Origin: Streptococcus zalophi
Lineage (GTDB): Bacteria; Bacillota; Bacilli; Lactobacillales; Streptococcaceae
DNA length: 64,000 nt
Direction of reading: 5' to 3'
Assembly (NCBI RefSeq): GCF_016481285.1
Contig: NZ_JAENBP010000007.1
Location: 1-64,000, forward strand
Made by a program: the position numbers and the translations under genes. The notes beneath the pieces are model-generated. The model had not been told where the DNA came from. It ran no database searches and worked only from the letters and a program-made list of their open reading frames with translations. Of the stretch, positions 20,650 through 30,903 are shown piece after piece. The first letter of the stretch is position 1, and every line of letters starts with the position of its first letter.

Positions 20650-22025
20650 GTTCTTAATGCCTTTTGAATTTGGCGATCAAGTTCTCGTTTGATAGCTGGT
20701 TCAGGTGCAAAACGTTCTTCCCAGTTATCTGGTTTTAAAATTTTATGCGTCACAGGGTCAAAATGGGCTTTGCCATCTGGGAAAATTTTTCCCATGTTAG
20801 CGCCATGAACCGTATCAAAAAATGGTTTAGGATCAACACCCATGAGAACGAAACTACCATAGGTGAAATAAAGTAGATCTGTCAAGGCATCAACTTGACC
20901 AACAATACTTTCTCCCTCATAAGGTTTTCGGGAGACTTTTTTTGTGGCATCATCTATCGCAGTGTGTAAATCTACCACTGCTTTTTTAAAGTCCTGATTA
21001 TTACCTTGGCTTGTTGCATAAAGAAATTCGACAATTTCTTCCACTTTAAAGCCTGATCGATAGCTCGCCTGTTCTAAACTATAGGCTTTGGGGACTTGAC
21101 GCGTTTCCCCGTCCATCAGCTGGTGGAAATCCTTGACTTTATTGAAATTTTCATCCTTACTCTTAAAGGTCTGACTAGGATATAAATGAACAAGACCATA
21201 GTGATCAAGAGCTTTAGAAATACCATCGTTATTATTAGTATCCGTAATATAGTGAGCTATTTTTTTAACTGATTCCTTAGCATTACCCATAGCAACGCCA
21301 ACACCAACGCCTGATAGCATTTCGATATCATTATCAGAGTCCCCAAAAGCCATCACTTCTGAAATATCAAATCCAAAAAAATCACCAACAAGTGAAATAC
21401 CCTTTAACTTAGACTGATTTTTGGAGATGAGATCGGCAGAATAAGGACTACTTCTTGTCACAGTTAATTGAGGGAAACGATCTTCTATTTTTTTAGTTTC
21501 TTGCTGACTGGCTACTAGTACCACTTGAAAAATGGGTTGACGCATCATGGTTAGTAAAGTAGCTCTATTTTGAGGTTTAAACCGTCGAATCAAATGTTTA
21601 AAACTTTTTTCAACCGTTTTAGCCATTTTTTTAGGAATGAGACGACTGACAATTTGACCAAAACGACTTGTTCCCATGTTGATAATTTGTGAACCAACTA
21701 ATCCTGAGACCGTTCCTAGAGAAATCTCTTTTTTTTGATCAGAAGCGTACTTAATCACCTTGTAAACTACTGATTTTGGCAGGGTATTTTGGTATAAAAT
21801 GCGATCTCTTGTAAAAATATATTGCCCATTATAAGTAATGGCAAAATCAAGCCCTAGATTATCCATAAAAGGGTCAACAAAACCAGGACCACGCCCAGTA
21901 GCTAGTCCTACAACAATTCCTTGTTTTTTCATTTCTTTTATTGCTTGATGGGTTGATTTTTGGACTGATTTAATATCATTTAAAAGTGTCCCATCAATAT
22001 CAAAACAAACTGCTTTTATTGCCAA
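20628..22025 (-). CDS. Cof-type HAD phosphatase fused to a MazG-like domain
   Basis: The first 270 or so of the 465 residues are a Cof-type (HAD-IIB) phosphatase: CFDIDGTLLND (motif I), VGLATGRGPG and MAFGDSDNDIEML (motif IV). The remainder (about 310-440) has helices with EEIVEFL and GQVDALTDLLYFTYGSF. This E-x3-E...D pattern resembles the all-alpha MazG/phosphoribosyl-ATP pyrophosphatase fold. One chain could thus pair an NTP-diphosphate-cleaving domain with a phosphatase. Substrates are unknown. Translation starts at TTG (22023-22025) behind AGAGGGA. Confidence 0.83.
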   Translation of the reverse strand: MAIKAVCFDIDGTLLNDIKSVQKSTHQAIKEMKKQGIVVGLATGRGPGFVDPFMDNLGLDFAITYNGQYIFTRDRILYQNTLPKSVVYKVIKYASDQKKEISLGTVSGLVGSQIINMGTSRFGQIVSRLIPKKMAKTVEKSFKHLIRRFKPQNRATLLTMMRQPIFQVVLVASQQETKKIEDRFPQLTVTRSSPYSADLISKNQSKLKGISLVGDFFGFDISEVMAFGDSDNDIEMLSGVGVGVAMGNAKESVKKIAHYITDTNNNDGISKALDHYGLVHLYPSQTFKSKDENFNKVKDFHQLMDGETRQVPKAYSLEQASYRSGFKVEEIVEFLYATSQGNNQDFKKAVVDLHTAIDDATKKVSRKPYEGESIVGQVDALTDLLYFTYGSFVLMGVDPKPFFDTVHGANMGKIFPDGKAHFDPVTHKILKPDNWEERFAPEPAIKRELDRQIQKALRTKIEISE

Positions 22026-22049
22026 TTAAAATCCCTCTGTTCAGTTTTT

Positions 22050-22070
22050 ATGCTAAAATAAGTATAGCAT
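22050..22070. promoter_or_regulatory. Inverted repeat in the divergent HAD-fusion / ansA intergenic region
   Basis: ATGCTA (22050-22055) and TAGCAT (22065-22070) form a 6-bp dyad in the 69-bp space between the two divergent starts. It could be an operator, or part of overlapping promoters. Low certainty. Confidence 0.3.
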
Positions 22071-22094
22071 ATTTTTTAGAAAGCTGAGATTCTT

Positions 22095-23054
22095 ATGAAA
22101 AAAATTCTTGTGCTCCACACAGGCGGAACTATTGCTATGCATAGTGATCGTTCAGGTCACATTGTCACAAACGATAATAATCCTATGGCGAGTGTTGAGG
22201 TCAATCTTGATAATATTGAACTATCGGTTAAAAATGTTTTAAATGTTCCTAGTCCTCATATCACTGTTGATCACATGCTTCTTTTATTTCGTCACATTAA
22301 AGAAGCTGATAAAAAGTTTGATGGTGTTGTTATTACTCACGGAACAGATACTCTTGAAGAAACGGCTTATTTCCTTGATACCATGGCAATTCCAAACATC
22401 CCCATTGTCTTAACTGGCGCCATGAGAAGTTCTAACGCACTTGGTAGTGACGGTATTTATAATTACCTTTGTGCGTTAAGAGTTGCTGCCCATCCTAAAG
22501 CTTATGACAAAGGTGTTTTGGTGGTGATGAATGAAGAAATTCATGCCGCCAAATATGTCACTAAAACGCATACCACTAATGTTTCAACCTTTCAAACACC
22601 AACACATGGTCCACTTGGTATTATGATGAAAGACGATATTCTTTTCTTTAAAACAGCTGATCCGCGTGTCCGTTTTGATTTACATCATATCTCTGGTGTT
22701 GTTCCAATCATTAAAGCCTATGCAGGAATGGAAGATGATTTGATTAATCTCTTACAACCTGACGGTATTGATGGTGTTGTCGTAGAAGCATTTGGTGCTG
22801 GAAATATGCCGCCCAAAGCTGCAATTGCTTTAGAAAATTTGATAAAAGGTGGAACGCCTGTTGTCCTTGTTTCTCGTTGTTTTAATGGGATTGCTGAAGC
22901 TATCTATGATTATGAAGGTGGCGGTATTCAATTATCCCAAGCAGGTGTTATGTTTGTCAAAGAATTAAATGCTCAAAAAGCCAGACTAAAATTATTAATT
23001 GCTCTTAATGCTGGTTTAACGGGAGAAGCCTTGAAAGAATACATTGAAGGTTAA
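22095..23054 (+). CDS. ansA: L-asparaginase
   Basis: Hydrolyses asparagine to aspartate and ammonia. The 319 residues show both active-site signatures: LHTGGTIAM near the N terminus (first Thr) and VITHGTDTLEETA (second Thr with Asp). No signal peptide is evident, pointing to the cytoplasmic type I enzyme. Divergent from the HAD fusion and convergent with recG. Confidence 0.94.
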   Translation: MKKILVLHTGGTIAMHSDRSGHIVTNDNNPMASVEVNLDNIELSVKNVLNVPSPHITVDHMLLLFRHIKEADKKFDGVVITHGTDTLEETAYFLDTMAIPNIPIVLTGAMRSSNALGSDGIYNYLCALRVAAHPKAYDKGVLVVMNEEIHAAKYVTKTHTTNVSTFQTPTHGPLGIMMKDDILFFKTADPRVRFDLHHISGVVPIIKAYAGMEDDLINLLQPDGIDGVVVEAFGAGNMPPKAAIALENLIKGGTPVVLVSRCFNGIAEAIYDYEGGGIQLSQAGVMFVKELNAQKARLKLLIALNAGLTGEALKEYIEG

Positions 23055-23071
23055 TATAAAATGATAAAGCA

Positions 23072-23110
23072 ATATAAAAGCAGTAAGTTAATAACTTACT
23101 GCTTTTATAT
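23072..23110. terminator. Bidirectional terminator between ansA and recG
   Basis: An 18-bp perfect stem (23072-23089 with 23093-23110) and a 3-nt loop, with A/T-rich flanks. Serves the two convergent genes. Confidence 0.9.
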
Positions 23111-23121
23111 CGTTAATTGTT

Positions 23122-25137
23122 TTAATCAAATGTTTCTTGTGGTTTGAGATTAATAGCTAAAAGAGACCAGTCTGGATTTTCTTCCCAGTTGTCTTTTGAC
23201 ACAATTGTTTGTGCGACTTGTCTGGCTTCTTCTAAGATATGATAATCTTCTACAATATCTGCTGTTTTAAATTCTGGAAGTCCTGATTGTCTTGTGCCAA
23301 AAATTTCACCTGCTCCTCTCATTTTTAAATCTTCCTCAGCAAGAACGAAACCATCTGTTGTCTCTGTCATTATTGTCATGCGTTGTTTACCATATTGAGT
23401 TTTAGGATTTGCAACCAAAATGGCATAGGATTGCTTTTCCCCACGACCAACACGACCTCTTAGCTGATGAAGTTGACTAAGCCCAAAACGATCGGCATCC
23501 ATAATTATCATGATGGTGGCATTTGGAACATTGACCCCAACTTCGATAACTGTTGTTGATACCAAAATATCTATTTGATGCTTTTTAAACCCTTGCATAA
23601 TGGCATCTTTTTCAGCAGTTTTCATCCGACCATGTAAAAGAGCAACTCTTGCTTTACCAGTAAAATGATGGTCCAATTCCTCATACAAACTGACAGCATT
23701 TTTTAAATCAAGTGCTTCTGATTCTTCAATCAAGGGCGAGATAACATAGACTTGTGCTTGTTTAGCCATTTCTTTTTCCAGCCAAGTTAAAACGGTTGGT
23801 AATTGTTCGTGTTTGACCCAACGGGTAATAATTTTTTTTCTACCGGCAGGTAATTCATCGATAATGGAAACATCCATCTCGCCAAAGGCAGTAATCGCCA
23901 AAGTTCTTGGAATAGGCGTTGCTGTCATCATTAAAACATCAGGATTATTTCCTTTTTCACGAAAAAGACGACGTTGCTTAACACCAAAACGGTGCTGTTC
24001 ATCTGTTATCACCAGTCCCAATTTATGATAATTGACCGCTTCTTGAATCAAGGCATGCGTGCCAACAATCATCTCAACACTTCCATCAGCAATGGCTTTA
24101 AGCGATGCTTTTTTAGCAGCGACAGTCATTCCCGATGTTAACAGGGCAATAGTGTTTTCTGGGAATAGTTGTGATAAACTTTGAAAATGTTGTTCAGCCA
24201 GTATTTCTGTAGGTACCATCATTGCTGACTGAAAACCAGCTGTAAAAGCCGCGTACATAGCTAATCCGGCAATGACTGTTTTACCAGACCCCACATCTCC
24301 TTGCAAAAGGCGATTCATGTGTGCGCCTGAGGTCATATCAGTTAAAATGTCCGTTAATGATTTTTCTTGAGCTTTTGTTAATTGAAAAGGGAGTTCTTTA
24401 ATCTTTTGATTAACTTTTTCTTGGTTAATGGGTAAACTCAAGCCATTTGTTTCTAATTTATTTTCTTTTTTCAATACCTGTAACTGCATCTGGAAATAAA
24501 GTAATTCTTCAAACTTAATACGTCTTAGGGCTTGTCTATATTCCTCAATGTCTTTAGGAAAATGCATAGCCATAACAGCTCTTTGTCGTCCTAAAAGGCG
24601 ATAACGCTTGAGTAAAACATCAGGCAAATTTTCTTTAATCAAGTCCCCATAGCCTGACTCAAAGGCTATTTTTATAATTTTAATAAGCTGATATTGAGAA
24701 ATCCCTTTTGCCACATGATAAACAGGTTGAAGGTCATCATCAACTTGAGCCAATAATTTCATTCCAGTTAAAGAGGATTTTAACTGGTCCCACTTACCAA
24801 AAATAGCAGTTGCTTTTCCAACAGTTATTTTGTCTTGTAAATAAGGTTGATTAAAAAAATTAACGGCAATAACAGCTTCGCCTTGTCTTAGTTTAAAATG
24901 CAATCTATTTTTTTTGAAACCATAGTACTGCACATTTGGTGGGGCAACAACTGTTCCTGTAATGACTGCTTTTTCCCCATCTACCAATTCTTCTACCAAA
25001 CGACTTTTAAAATTTTCATACCTAAAAGGAAAGTATAATAAAAGGTCTTCTATGGAAAAAATACCAAGGGCATTAAATTTTTCAGCGGATTTAGGTCCCA
25101 ATCCTTTAAGAACGGTAATGTTATCATTTAAGTCCAC
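23122..25137 (-). CDS. recG: ATP-dependent DNA helicase RecG
   Basis: Branch-migrating helicase acting on stalled forks and Holliday junctions. The 671 residues hold an N-terminal wedge domain and Walker A QGDVGSGKTVIAG (about 279-291). The DEQH box (ITDEQHRFG) and the C-terminal motif VI region LSQLHQLRGRVGRGE follow. Translation starts at GTG (25135-25137) with a GGAGGAAA site. A hairpin separates it from alr. Confidence 0.96.
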   Translation of the reverse strand: MDLNDNITVLKGLGPKSAEKFNALGIFSIEDLLLYFPFRYENFKSRLVEELVDGEKAVITGTVVAPPNVQYYGFKKNRLHFKLRQGEAVIAVNFFNQPYLQDKITVGKATAIFGKWDQLKSSLTGMKLLAQVDDDLQPVYHVAKGISQYQLIKIIKIAFESGYGDLIKENLPDVLLKRYRLLGRQRAVMAMHFPKDIEEYRQALRRIKFEELLYFQMQLQVLKKENKLETNGLSLPINQEKVNQKIKELPFQLTKAQEKSLTDILTDMTSGAHMNRLLQGDVGSGKTVIAGLAMYAAFTAGFQSAMMVPTEILAEQHFQSLSQLFPENTIALLTSGMTVAAKKASLKAIADGSVEMIVGTHALIQEAVNYHKLGLVITDEQHRFGVKQRRLFREKGNNPDVLMMTATPIPRTLAITAFGEMDVSIIDELPAGRKKIITRWVKHEQLPTVLTWLEKEMAKQAQVYVISPLIEESEALDLKNAVSLYEELDHHFTGKARVALLHGRMKTAEKDAIMQGFKKHQIDILVSTTVIEVGVNVPNATIMIIMDADRFGLSQLHQLRGRVGRGEKQSYAILVANPKTQYGKQRMTIMTETTDGFVLAEEDLKMRGAGEIFGTRQSGLPEFKTADIVEDYHILEEARQVAQTIVSKDNWEENPDWSLLAINLKPQETFD

Positions 25138-25172
25138 GGCTTTCCTCCATCTTCTTTGTTATTAGTGAAAAC

Positions 25173-25205
25173 AAAACTCTTGTACATCTATTATACAAGA
25201 GTTTT
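25173..25205 (-). terminator. Terminator-like hairpin between alr and recG
   Basis: A 12-bp stem (AAAACTCTTGTA / TACAAGAGTTTT) followed on the minus strand by TTTTGTTTT. It would separate acpS-alr transcription from recG. Confidence 0.75.
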
Positions 25206-25214
25206 TCTTTATTT

Positions 25215-26318
25215 TCACTCATATTCTCTAGGAATTCGCTCACTAAGTAGACATAAAACTTCATAATTAATTGTTTTTCTTTGTTGAGCTACTTGAGTTG
25301 CTGTAATGGTTTGGTTACCATCTCTACCAATTAAAGTGACTTTTGTTCCCAGCGGGTAATAGTTAGGTAAACGAATCGTCATCTGATCCATTGAGACACG
25401 TCCAACAATCTCACAAAATTCTCCGTCAACTAGAACCGAAAAACCTTGCATATCTCTAGTCCAACCATCTGCGTATCCAATAGGAACTGTTCCTATCCAT
25501 TCTGATTGTTTAGCCTGATAAGTAGCACCATAACCAACCAAGTCGCCACTATTAATCTCTTTCACATTGACCAAAGCAGATTCTAGATGAAGGGCTGGTT
25601 TTAAAGGATAGGGAAGTGTTAAATCAACACCACTTGGGTTAAGACCATAAAGTGCGATTCCTATCCTGACAGCAGTCATAATACTATCTGTATGCCATAG
25701 ACTGGCTGCTGAGTTAGAGGTGTGAATAATTGCTGGTTTGTCTTCTAATTGGTTGATTAATTCTTTAAAGAAAGTTAGTTGTTGCTGATATTGACTGTCA
25801 TCTTTTTCATCTGCTGTTGCAAAATGAGTAAAAATACCTTCAATGCTTGCACCATATTCTTTAAGTCCTTTAATCAGTTGATTGGCTTGTTGAAGACTTC
25901 TAACACCAATTCTCCCCATCCCTGAGTCTACTTTAATATGAACGGATAGCTGAGATAAAGACAGTCCTTCTTTTTTCACCATTTCAAGCCACTCTAAACT
26001 TGCAATGGTCACGACCAGATCATACTGAATAGCAACTTTTATTTCATCAGGCAATATCGCACCTAACACTAAGATAGGTTTTTTCACCCCTGATTGACGC
26101 AGTTCTAAACCTTCATCAATATTAGAGACACAAAAGGTATCTACTTGATTTTCAATTGATTTGGCGACATTAACGGCACCATGACCATAGGCATTTGCTT
26201 TTACCACAGCAAAAAATTGTGTTTTTTGAGGGAGATGACTTTTAATAGTCTCAATATTATCACTAATTGCTTGTAAATTAATCTTAGCCCTCGTTGGCCG
26301 ATGTATACTAGAAACCAT
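25215..26318 (-). CDS. alr: Alanine racemase
   Basis: PLP enzyme supplying D-alanine for peptidoglycan and lipoteichoic acid. The 367 residues carry the PLP lysine at about Lys40 in [19 protein letters not shown] and the C-terminal GRVSMDQ region with the second catalytic tyrosine are also present. It follows acpS by 1 bp, as in most Firmicutes. Confidence 0.96.
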   Translation of the reverse strand: MVSSIHRPTRAKINLQAISDNIETIKSHLPQKTQFFAVVKANAYGHGAVNVAKSIENQVDTFCVSNIDEGLELRQSGVKKPILVLGAILPDEIKVAIQYDLVVTIASLEWLEMVKKEGLSLSQLSVHIKVDSGMGRIGVRSLQQANQLIKGLKEYGASIEGIFTHFATADEKDDSQYQQQLTFFKELINQLEDKPAIIHTSNSAASLWHTDSIMTAVRIGIALYGLNPSGVDLTLPYPLKPALHLESALVNVKEINSGDLVGYGATYQAKQSEWIGTVPIGYADGWTRDMQGFSVLVDGEFCEIVGRVSMDQMTIRLPNYYPLGTKVTLIGRDGNQTITATQVAQQRKTINYEVLCLLSERIPREYE

Positions 26319-26319
26319 C

Positions 26320-26670
26320 TTAATCCTCCAAAATCACACTAGCCTGCACAAAGTGACCACTGTGAGAAATACTAATAAATATCTTACCGTCAAAAGGAGC
26401 TTTAGAAACATAGGGAGCTCCTTTAGCATTATTTAATACTTCAATATCTTGAAAGGTTACCTTACCAATACCTGTCCCTAAAGCCTTTGCAAAAGCTTCT
26501 TTTGCTGCCCAGCGACCAGCCAAATACTCTATTTGACGCTTACCTTTCAATTGCTGAAAAACAGCTTCTTCCTGATTGGTCAGAATCCGCTTTAAAAAAG
26601 AATTATTTTTAGCATAAACTTTTTGAATGGCTGATACATCTTGTAAATCAATACCATGTCCTACAATCAT
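26320..26670 (-). CDS. acpS: Holo-[acyl-carrier-protein] synthase
   Basis: Transfers 4'-phosphopantetheine from CoA to apo-ACP. The 116 residues show the Mg-binding GHGIDLQDV and the [15 protein letters not shown] helix. Located between DAHP synthase and alr; the 1-bp gap to alr implies cotranscription. Confidence 0.95.
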   Translation of the reverse strand: MIVGHGIDLQDVSAIQKVYAKNNSFLKRILTNQEEAVFQQLKGKRQIEYLAGRWAAKEAFAKALGTGIGKVTFQDIEVLNNAKGAPYVSKAPFDGKIFISISHSGHFVQASVILED

Positions 26671-26705
26671 AGTAACCTTCTACATTCTAACCATCATTAA
26701 AACCT

Positions 26706-27737
26706 TTAATCAGCTAATGTTTGGTAAATTTCTTCGACTAACTTCTCAGTTTTTTCCCAACCCAAACAAGGGTCTGTTATCGATTTGCCAAATACTTCTG
26801 GTCTATCTTGGCGACCATCTTCTAGATAGGATTCAATCATAAAACCTCTAACGTATTGCTTAATCATTTCATTCCAATCGCGATTTATCAGTGTTTGGCG
26901 GACAATTCTAATTTGTTCTAGATAGTCTTTTCCTGAATTATCGTGATTGGTATCAATAATCACAAAGGGGTTGCTCAAATGCATCTCTTTATAATCAGCA
27001 ATCACTTTTAACAAGCAATCATAGTAATAGTTTGGGATGTTTTCACCATGCTCATTCATTGCTCCTCTTAAAATCACATGAGCAAAAGGATTACCATCTG
27101 TTTCAACTTCTGCATCATGATAGATAAAATTTTGCTTGTTTTGAGCGGCATAAATGCCATTAAATACCACGTTAAGGTTACCTGAAGTAGGATTTTTCAT
27201 TCCTACTGGTGTATCAATACCAGAAGCCAAAAAACGGTGTTCCTGATCTTCAACTGACCTAGCCCCTACCGCATGATAAGAGACTAAATCATCAATCAAA
27301 TGATAATTAGATGTATACACCATCTCATCAGCCGTTGTTAGACCTGTTTCTGTGATAACGCGATAATGAAGTTTCCTAACCATTTTAATACCGTTAATAA
27401 GATCGGGTAATTGTAAGGTGTTAGGCTGATGTACCAGTCCCTTGTATCCCATTCCATTTGTTCTTGGTTTTGCGGTATACACCCGCATCACTATAAAGAG
27501 TTTATCTTTGACCTCTTCTTGTAGTTTTGCTAGGCGATTAGCATATTCTAACACAGCCTCTTCATTATCTGACGAACACGGTCCTATCAGCAATAAAAGA
27601 CGTTGGTCTTCACCTTTAATGATACTTGCTAATTCATTATCTCTTATTTGTTTTTTTCTTAAAAACGGCCCTGTCAGTGTCGTCGTTTTTTTTAATGCTT
27701 TAATATCTATTTTGCCACTTTTTTGGTGGATTCCCAT
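26706..27737 (-). CDS. 3-deoxy-7-phosphoheptulonate (DAHP) synthase, AroF/G/H type
   Basis: First enzyme of the shikimate pathway, condensing PEP and erythrose-4-phosphate. The 343 residues include LLLIGPCSSD, RVYTAKPRTNGMGYKG, and the metal/PEP-binding RGAMNEHGENIPNY and IDTNHDNSGKD segments, all of the class I feedback-regulated type. The start is put at ATG 27737 (MGIHQKSGK) because GGAG lies upstream; a longer frame adds seven codons. Which AroF/G/H paralogue this is cannot be decided. Confidence 0.93.
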   Translation of the reverse strand: MGIHQKSGKIDIKALKKTTTLTGPFLRKKQIRDNELASIIKGEDQRLLLLIGPCSSDNEEAVLEYANRLAKLQEEVKDKLFIVMRVYTAKPRTNGMGYKGLVHQPNTLQLPDLINGIKMVRKLHYRVITETGLTTADEMVYTSNYHLIDDLVSYHAVGARSVEDQEHRFLASGIDTPVGMKNPTSGNLNVVFNGIYAAQNKQNFIYHDAEVETDGNPFAHVILRGAMNEHGENIPNYYYDCLLKVIADYKEMHLSNPFVIIDTNHDNSGKDYLEQIRIVRQTLINRDWNEMIKQYVRGFMIESYLEDGRQDRPEVFGKSITDPCLGWEKTEKLVEEIYQTLAD

Positions 27738-27817
27738 CTTTTTTCTCCAAAACATCAATAGACGTTCACTAATTCTTAGTCAAAATCTCCTCTAATGTCT
27801 GATAACCAGTTTTAATG

Positions 27818-27863
27818 AAAAAGAGTCGCACCCATCACTAGTGATAGGTTGCGAATCTTTGCC
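27818..27863 (-). terminator. Terminator after secA
   Basis: A long imperfect hairpin (TTCGCAACC...ATCACTAGTGAT...GTGCGA) with A and T runs at its edges, between secA and the DAHP synthase gene. Confidence 0.75.
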
Positions 27864-27895
27864 ATCTTTTTAATATAACATTACTAAAGTAAGTG

Positions 27896-30433
27896 TTATG
27901 CTTTTTGACGTCCGTGACAATTTTTAAATTTTTTGCCTGAGCCACAAGGACATTTATCATTTCTACCAACATTAGAAAAGTCATATTGAGAAAGATCTTC
28001 TTTCATTTCTAAATCTGAATTTTTGGCAGCGATATTAGCTACAGCAGTCGTACGTGCTTGCGTTGGAGCTTTTTCACGCTCTTGCTCATGAATTTGTGCT
28101 TTCATCATTGTTCTTGTGACATCAAATTCAATAGCACCAATCATTTCCTGGAACATTTTAAAGCCTTCTGATTGATACTCAACGATTGGATTGTTTTGAG
28201 CATATCCTCTTAAGCCAACAGCACTTCGTAATTGATCTAAGGCATCAATATGATCCGTCCACTTGTTATCAACAACCATTAGTAACAACACTTTTTGGAA
28301 TTCAATAACAGCTTCTTCATCACGTAATTTTGAAATTTGTTGTTCGTAAACTTTTTCAGCTCTCTCAAATAATTCTTTCTTAATATCAGCATCACTTAGG
28401 TTTTCAATATCTGATAGGGAAATAGAATCCTCAGGTAGAAGATTTGTTTGCGCAAAAGTTAAAATAGCTTCTAAAGCTTGTTTTCTATCACTGCGACTAT
28501 GCCCATCAACAGTACGATCAATCGTCCGCTTAATCATTGCCTTAATCTCAGGACCAAGGTCACGATTAGCTGTGATGACATCATAACGTTGCGCATAAAT
28601 AATCTCTCTTTGTTCACGCATAACATCGTCGTATTGTAAGACCTGTTTACGAGTGTCATAGTTGTTTCCTTCGACACGTTTTTGAGCCGACTCCACTTGA
28701 TTAGTTAACATTCGAGATTTAATCACAGTGTCTTCTTCATCAAGATTCATTCGTTCAAAGAAGGCTTTAATTCTTTCTGAACCGAAACGACGCATCAAAT
28801 CATCTTCTAGTGAAAGATAGAATTGTGATTCCCCTGGGTCTCCCTGACGTCCAGAACGTCCACGTAGCTGATTATCGATACGACGACTTTCATGACGTTC
28901 TGTACCAATAACACAAAGACCACCACGTTCTCTAACACCATCACCAAGCTTAATGTCGGTACCACGACCAGCCATGTTGGTGGCAATTGTCACTGCTCCT
29001 CTTTGTCCAGCATTCATAATAATTTGAGCTTCTTTAGCATGGTTTTTGGCATTTAAAACTTCATGTGGAACACCAGCTTCAACAAGCATTTTCGAAAGCA
29101 AATCACTTGTTTCAACGGCAACTGTACCAACAAGAACAGGTTGCTCATTTTCATAACGTTGTTTAACATCAGCAACAACCGCTCTAAATTTAGAATTTAG
29201 TGTTGGGTAAAGTAGGTCAGAATGGTCAATACGAGCAATTGGACGATTGGTTGGAATAGGAATAACGCGCATGTTGTAGATTTCACGGAATTCATCTTCT
29301 TCAGTCTTACCAGTACCAGTCATACCAGCTAGTTTTCTATACATACGGAAGAAATTTTGGTAAGTAATTGAGGCACTAGTTTTTGATTCATCTTGGATTG
29401 GCACACCTTCCTTAGCTTCAATAGCTTGGTGTAAACCATCTGAGAAACGACGACCTTCCATAGTACGACCAGTAAATTGGTCAACAATAAGAATTTCTTC
29501 TTTCTCGCTAACCACATAATCAATATCAAGTGTCATGATGAAGTTAGCTCGAAGTGCATTGTCTAAAAAGTGAGTCAATGCTACGTTTTCAATATTATAA
29601 AGATTCTCTAACTTGAAGTATTCTTCTGCTTTATCGATTCCTGAGTCTGATAAACCAATGGTCTTTGTTGGTACATCAATAATATAGTCATCCTCAGTTA
29701 AAGTTTTAACGAAACGATCAGTCCAATCGTATAATTTATTAGTTTCAGAACTTTCGGCACCTGAAATAATAAGTGGTGTTCTCGCCTCATCAATTAAAAC
29801 TGAATCAACCTCATCAACTAGTGCATAATTTAGTGGACGTTGAACCATGGCTTCTTTACGAACAACCATGTTATCTCTTAGATAATCAAAGCCAAATTCT
29901 GAGTTGGTTGAGTAGGTAATATCACAAAGATAAGCCTCACGTTTTTCAGCTGGTGACTTAGCTGCCAAGTTGATTCCAACCGATAGCCCTAACCAGCTAT
30001 ATAATTCACCCATTTCTGTCGCATCACGAGCTGAAAGATATTCATTAACTGTTACTACATGAACACCTTCTCCTGAGATAGCATTCAAGTAAACAGGCAT
30101 GGTTGCTGTTAAAGTTTTACCTTCACCTGTTCTCATCTCAGCAACATCCCCATGATGTAGCACAATACCACCCATAATTTGCACATGATATGGAAACAGA
30201 CCTAAAACACGTTTTGCTGCTTCACGAACAACCGCAAAGGCTTCTGGAAGCAAGTCATCCAGTGTTTCTCCTTTTTGATAGCGTTCTTTAAATTCTTCTG
30301 TTTTAGCTTTTAATGCCTCATCAGAAAGTGCCGCCATTTCATTTTCATAGTTTTCAACTTTTTTTGCTATTTTATCTAATCTTTTTAATTCACCGCTATC
30401 ATTTTCAATGATTTTACGTATAATATTTGCCAT
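27896..30433 (-). CDS. secA: Preprotein translocase ATPase SecA
   Basis: Motor of the general secretion pathway. The 845 residues include Walker A RTGEGKTL (about 101-108), the [15 protein letters not shown] segment, the [10 protein letters not shown] region, the preprotein cross-linking domain and the C-terminal zinc/SecB-type motif [14 protein letters not shown]. It has its own near-consensus promoter. Confidence 0.97.
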   Translation of the reverse strand: MANIIRKIIENDSGELKRLDKIAKKVENYENEMAALSDEALKAKTEEFKERYQKGETLDDLLPEAFAVVREAAKRVLGLFPYHVQIMGGIVLHHGDVAEMRTGEGKTLTATMPVYLNAISGEGVHVVTVNEYLSARDATEMGELYSWLGLSVGINLAAKSPAEKREAYLCDITYSTNSEFGFDYLRDNMVVRKEAMVQRPLNYALVDEVDSVLIDEARTPLIISGAESSETNKLYDWTDRFVKTLTEDDYIIDVPTKTIGLSDSGIDKAEEYFKLENLYNIENVALTHFLDNALRANFIMTLDIDYVVSEKEEILIVDQFTGRTMEGRRFSDGLHQAIEAKEGVPIQDESKTSASITYQNFFRMYRKLAGMTGTGKTEEDEFREIYNMRVIPIPTNRPIARIDHSDLLYPTLNSKFRAVVADVKQRYENEQPVLVGTVAVETSDLLSKMLVEAGVPHEVLNAKNHAKEAQIIMNAGQRGAVTIATNMAGRGTDIKLGDGVRERGGLCVIGTERHESRRIDNQLRGRSGRQGDPGESQFYLSLEDDLMRRFGSERIKAFFERMNLDEEDTVIKSRMLTNQVESAQKRVEGNNYDTRKQVLQYDDVMREQREIIYAQRYDVITANRDLGPEIKAMIKRTIDRTVDGHSRSDRKQALEAILTFAQTNLLPEDSISLSDIENLSDADIKKELFERAEKVYEQQISKLRDEEAVIEFQKVLLLMVVDNKWTDHIDALDQLRSAVGLRGYAQNNPIVEYQSEGFKMFQEMIGAIEFDVTRTMMKAQIHEQEREKAPTQARTTAVANIAAKNSDLEMKEDLSQYDFSNVGRNDKCPCGSGKKFKNCHGRQKA

Positions 30434-30463
30434 TATCTTTCCTTTCGATACACTTATCGGTTT

Positions 30464-30492
30464 ATTTTATCATATTAATTGCTCTATTTCAA
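30464..30492 (-). promoter_or_regulatory. secA promoter
   Basis: On the minus strand: TTGAAA (30487-30492), a 17-bp spacer and TAAAAT (30464-30469), with TGA ahead of the -10. Confidence 0.8.
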
Positions 30493-30549
30493 GAATTGAA
30501 GGTAATGAACAGATTCATTTCAATTCATTGAACTTCTAAGAATAACATC

Positions 30550-30582
30550 AAAAAAACGAAGTCACTAGAACTCCGTTTTTTT
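30550..30582 (-). terminator. Terminator after the small gene following manA
   Basis: The AAAAAAACGGAGT / ACTTCGTTTTTTT hairpin (one G-T pair) contains the stop codon of the upstream gene. Confidence 0.8.
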
Positions 30583-30903
30583 ATCAGTTTTATGAGAATA
30601 AAAAGCATAAAAATTATTAACTAAGCGTTCAAATTCCTTCTGAAAAAATAATTCACTCTCCTCATCAAAAAAGAGGGTCTTAATAGGATTTGTTTCATAG
30701 TCGACATAAGAGATAAAATCTACTTTTTTTCCATCGTAACTAAATTTCAGCATGGGATGAGGTGTGTTTTCACCACAAAATCCTGGCACTGAAATCGTTA
30801 AACTATAGATGTTATCACCGTGTGATTTTAGGCGATAATAGCTCCCCCTATGGTAATGGCGTTCATCATTACAATAGTTTAAAATGGTATCAAGCTTTTT
30901 CAC
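30565..30903 (-). CDS. Hypothetical protein downstream of manA
   Basis: Small soluble protein of 112 residues, taking GTG at 30901-30903 as the start because AGAGGA lies 8 nt upstream. ATG codons further upstream lie deeper within manA without such a site. It overlaps the end of manA by 14 bp, so the two are translationally coupled. I do not recognise the family. It contains a HYHRGSYYRL segment and an acidic, aromatic-rich C-terminal half, with no membrane segment or clear catalytic motif. Confidence 0.75.
   Translation of the reverse strand: MKKLDTILNYCNDERHYHRGSYYRLKSHGDNIYSLTISVPGFCGENTPHPMLKFSYDGKKVDFISYVDYETNPIKTLFFDEESELFFQKEFERLVNNFYAFYSHKTDKKTEF

Noticed and set aside
27759..27795. 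Promoter TTGACT-17-TATTGA before the DAHP synthase gene
   Set aside because: The -10 would place the transcript start on the ribosome binding site, and both hexamers are poor; not reported as a feature.
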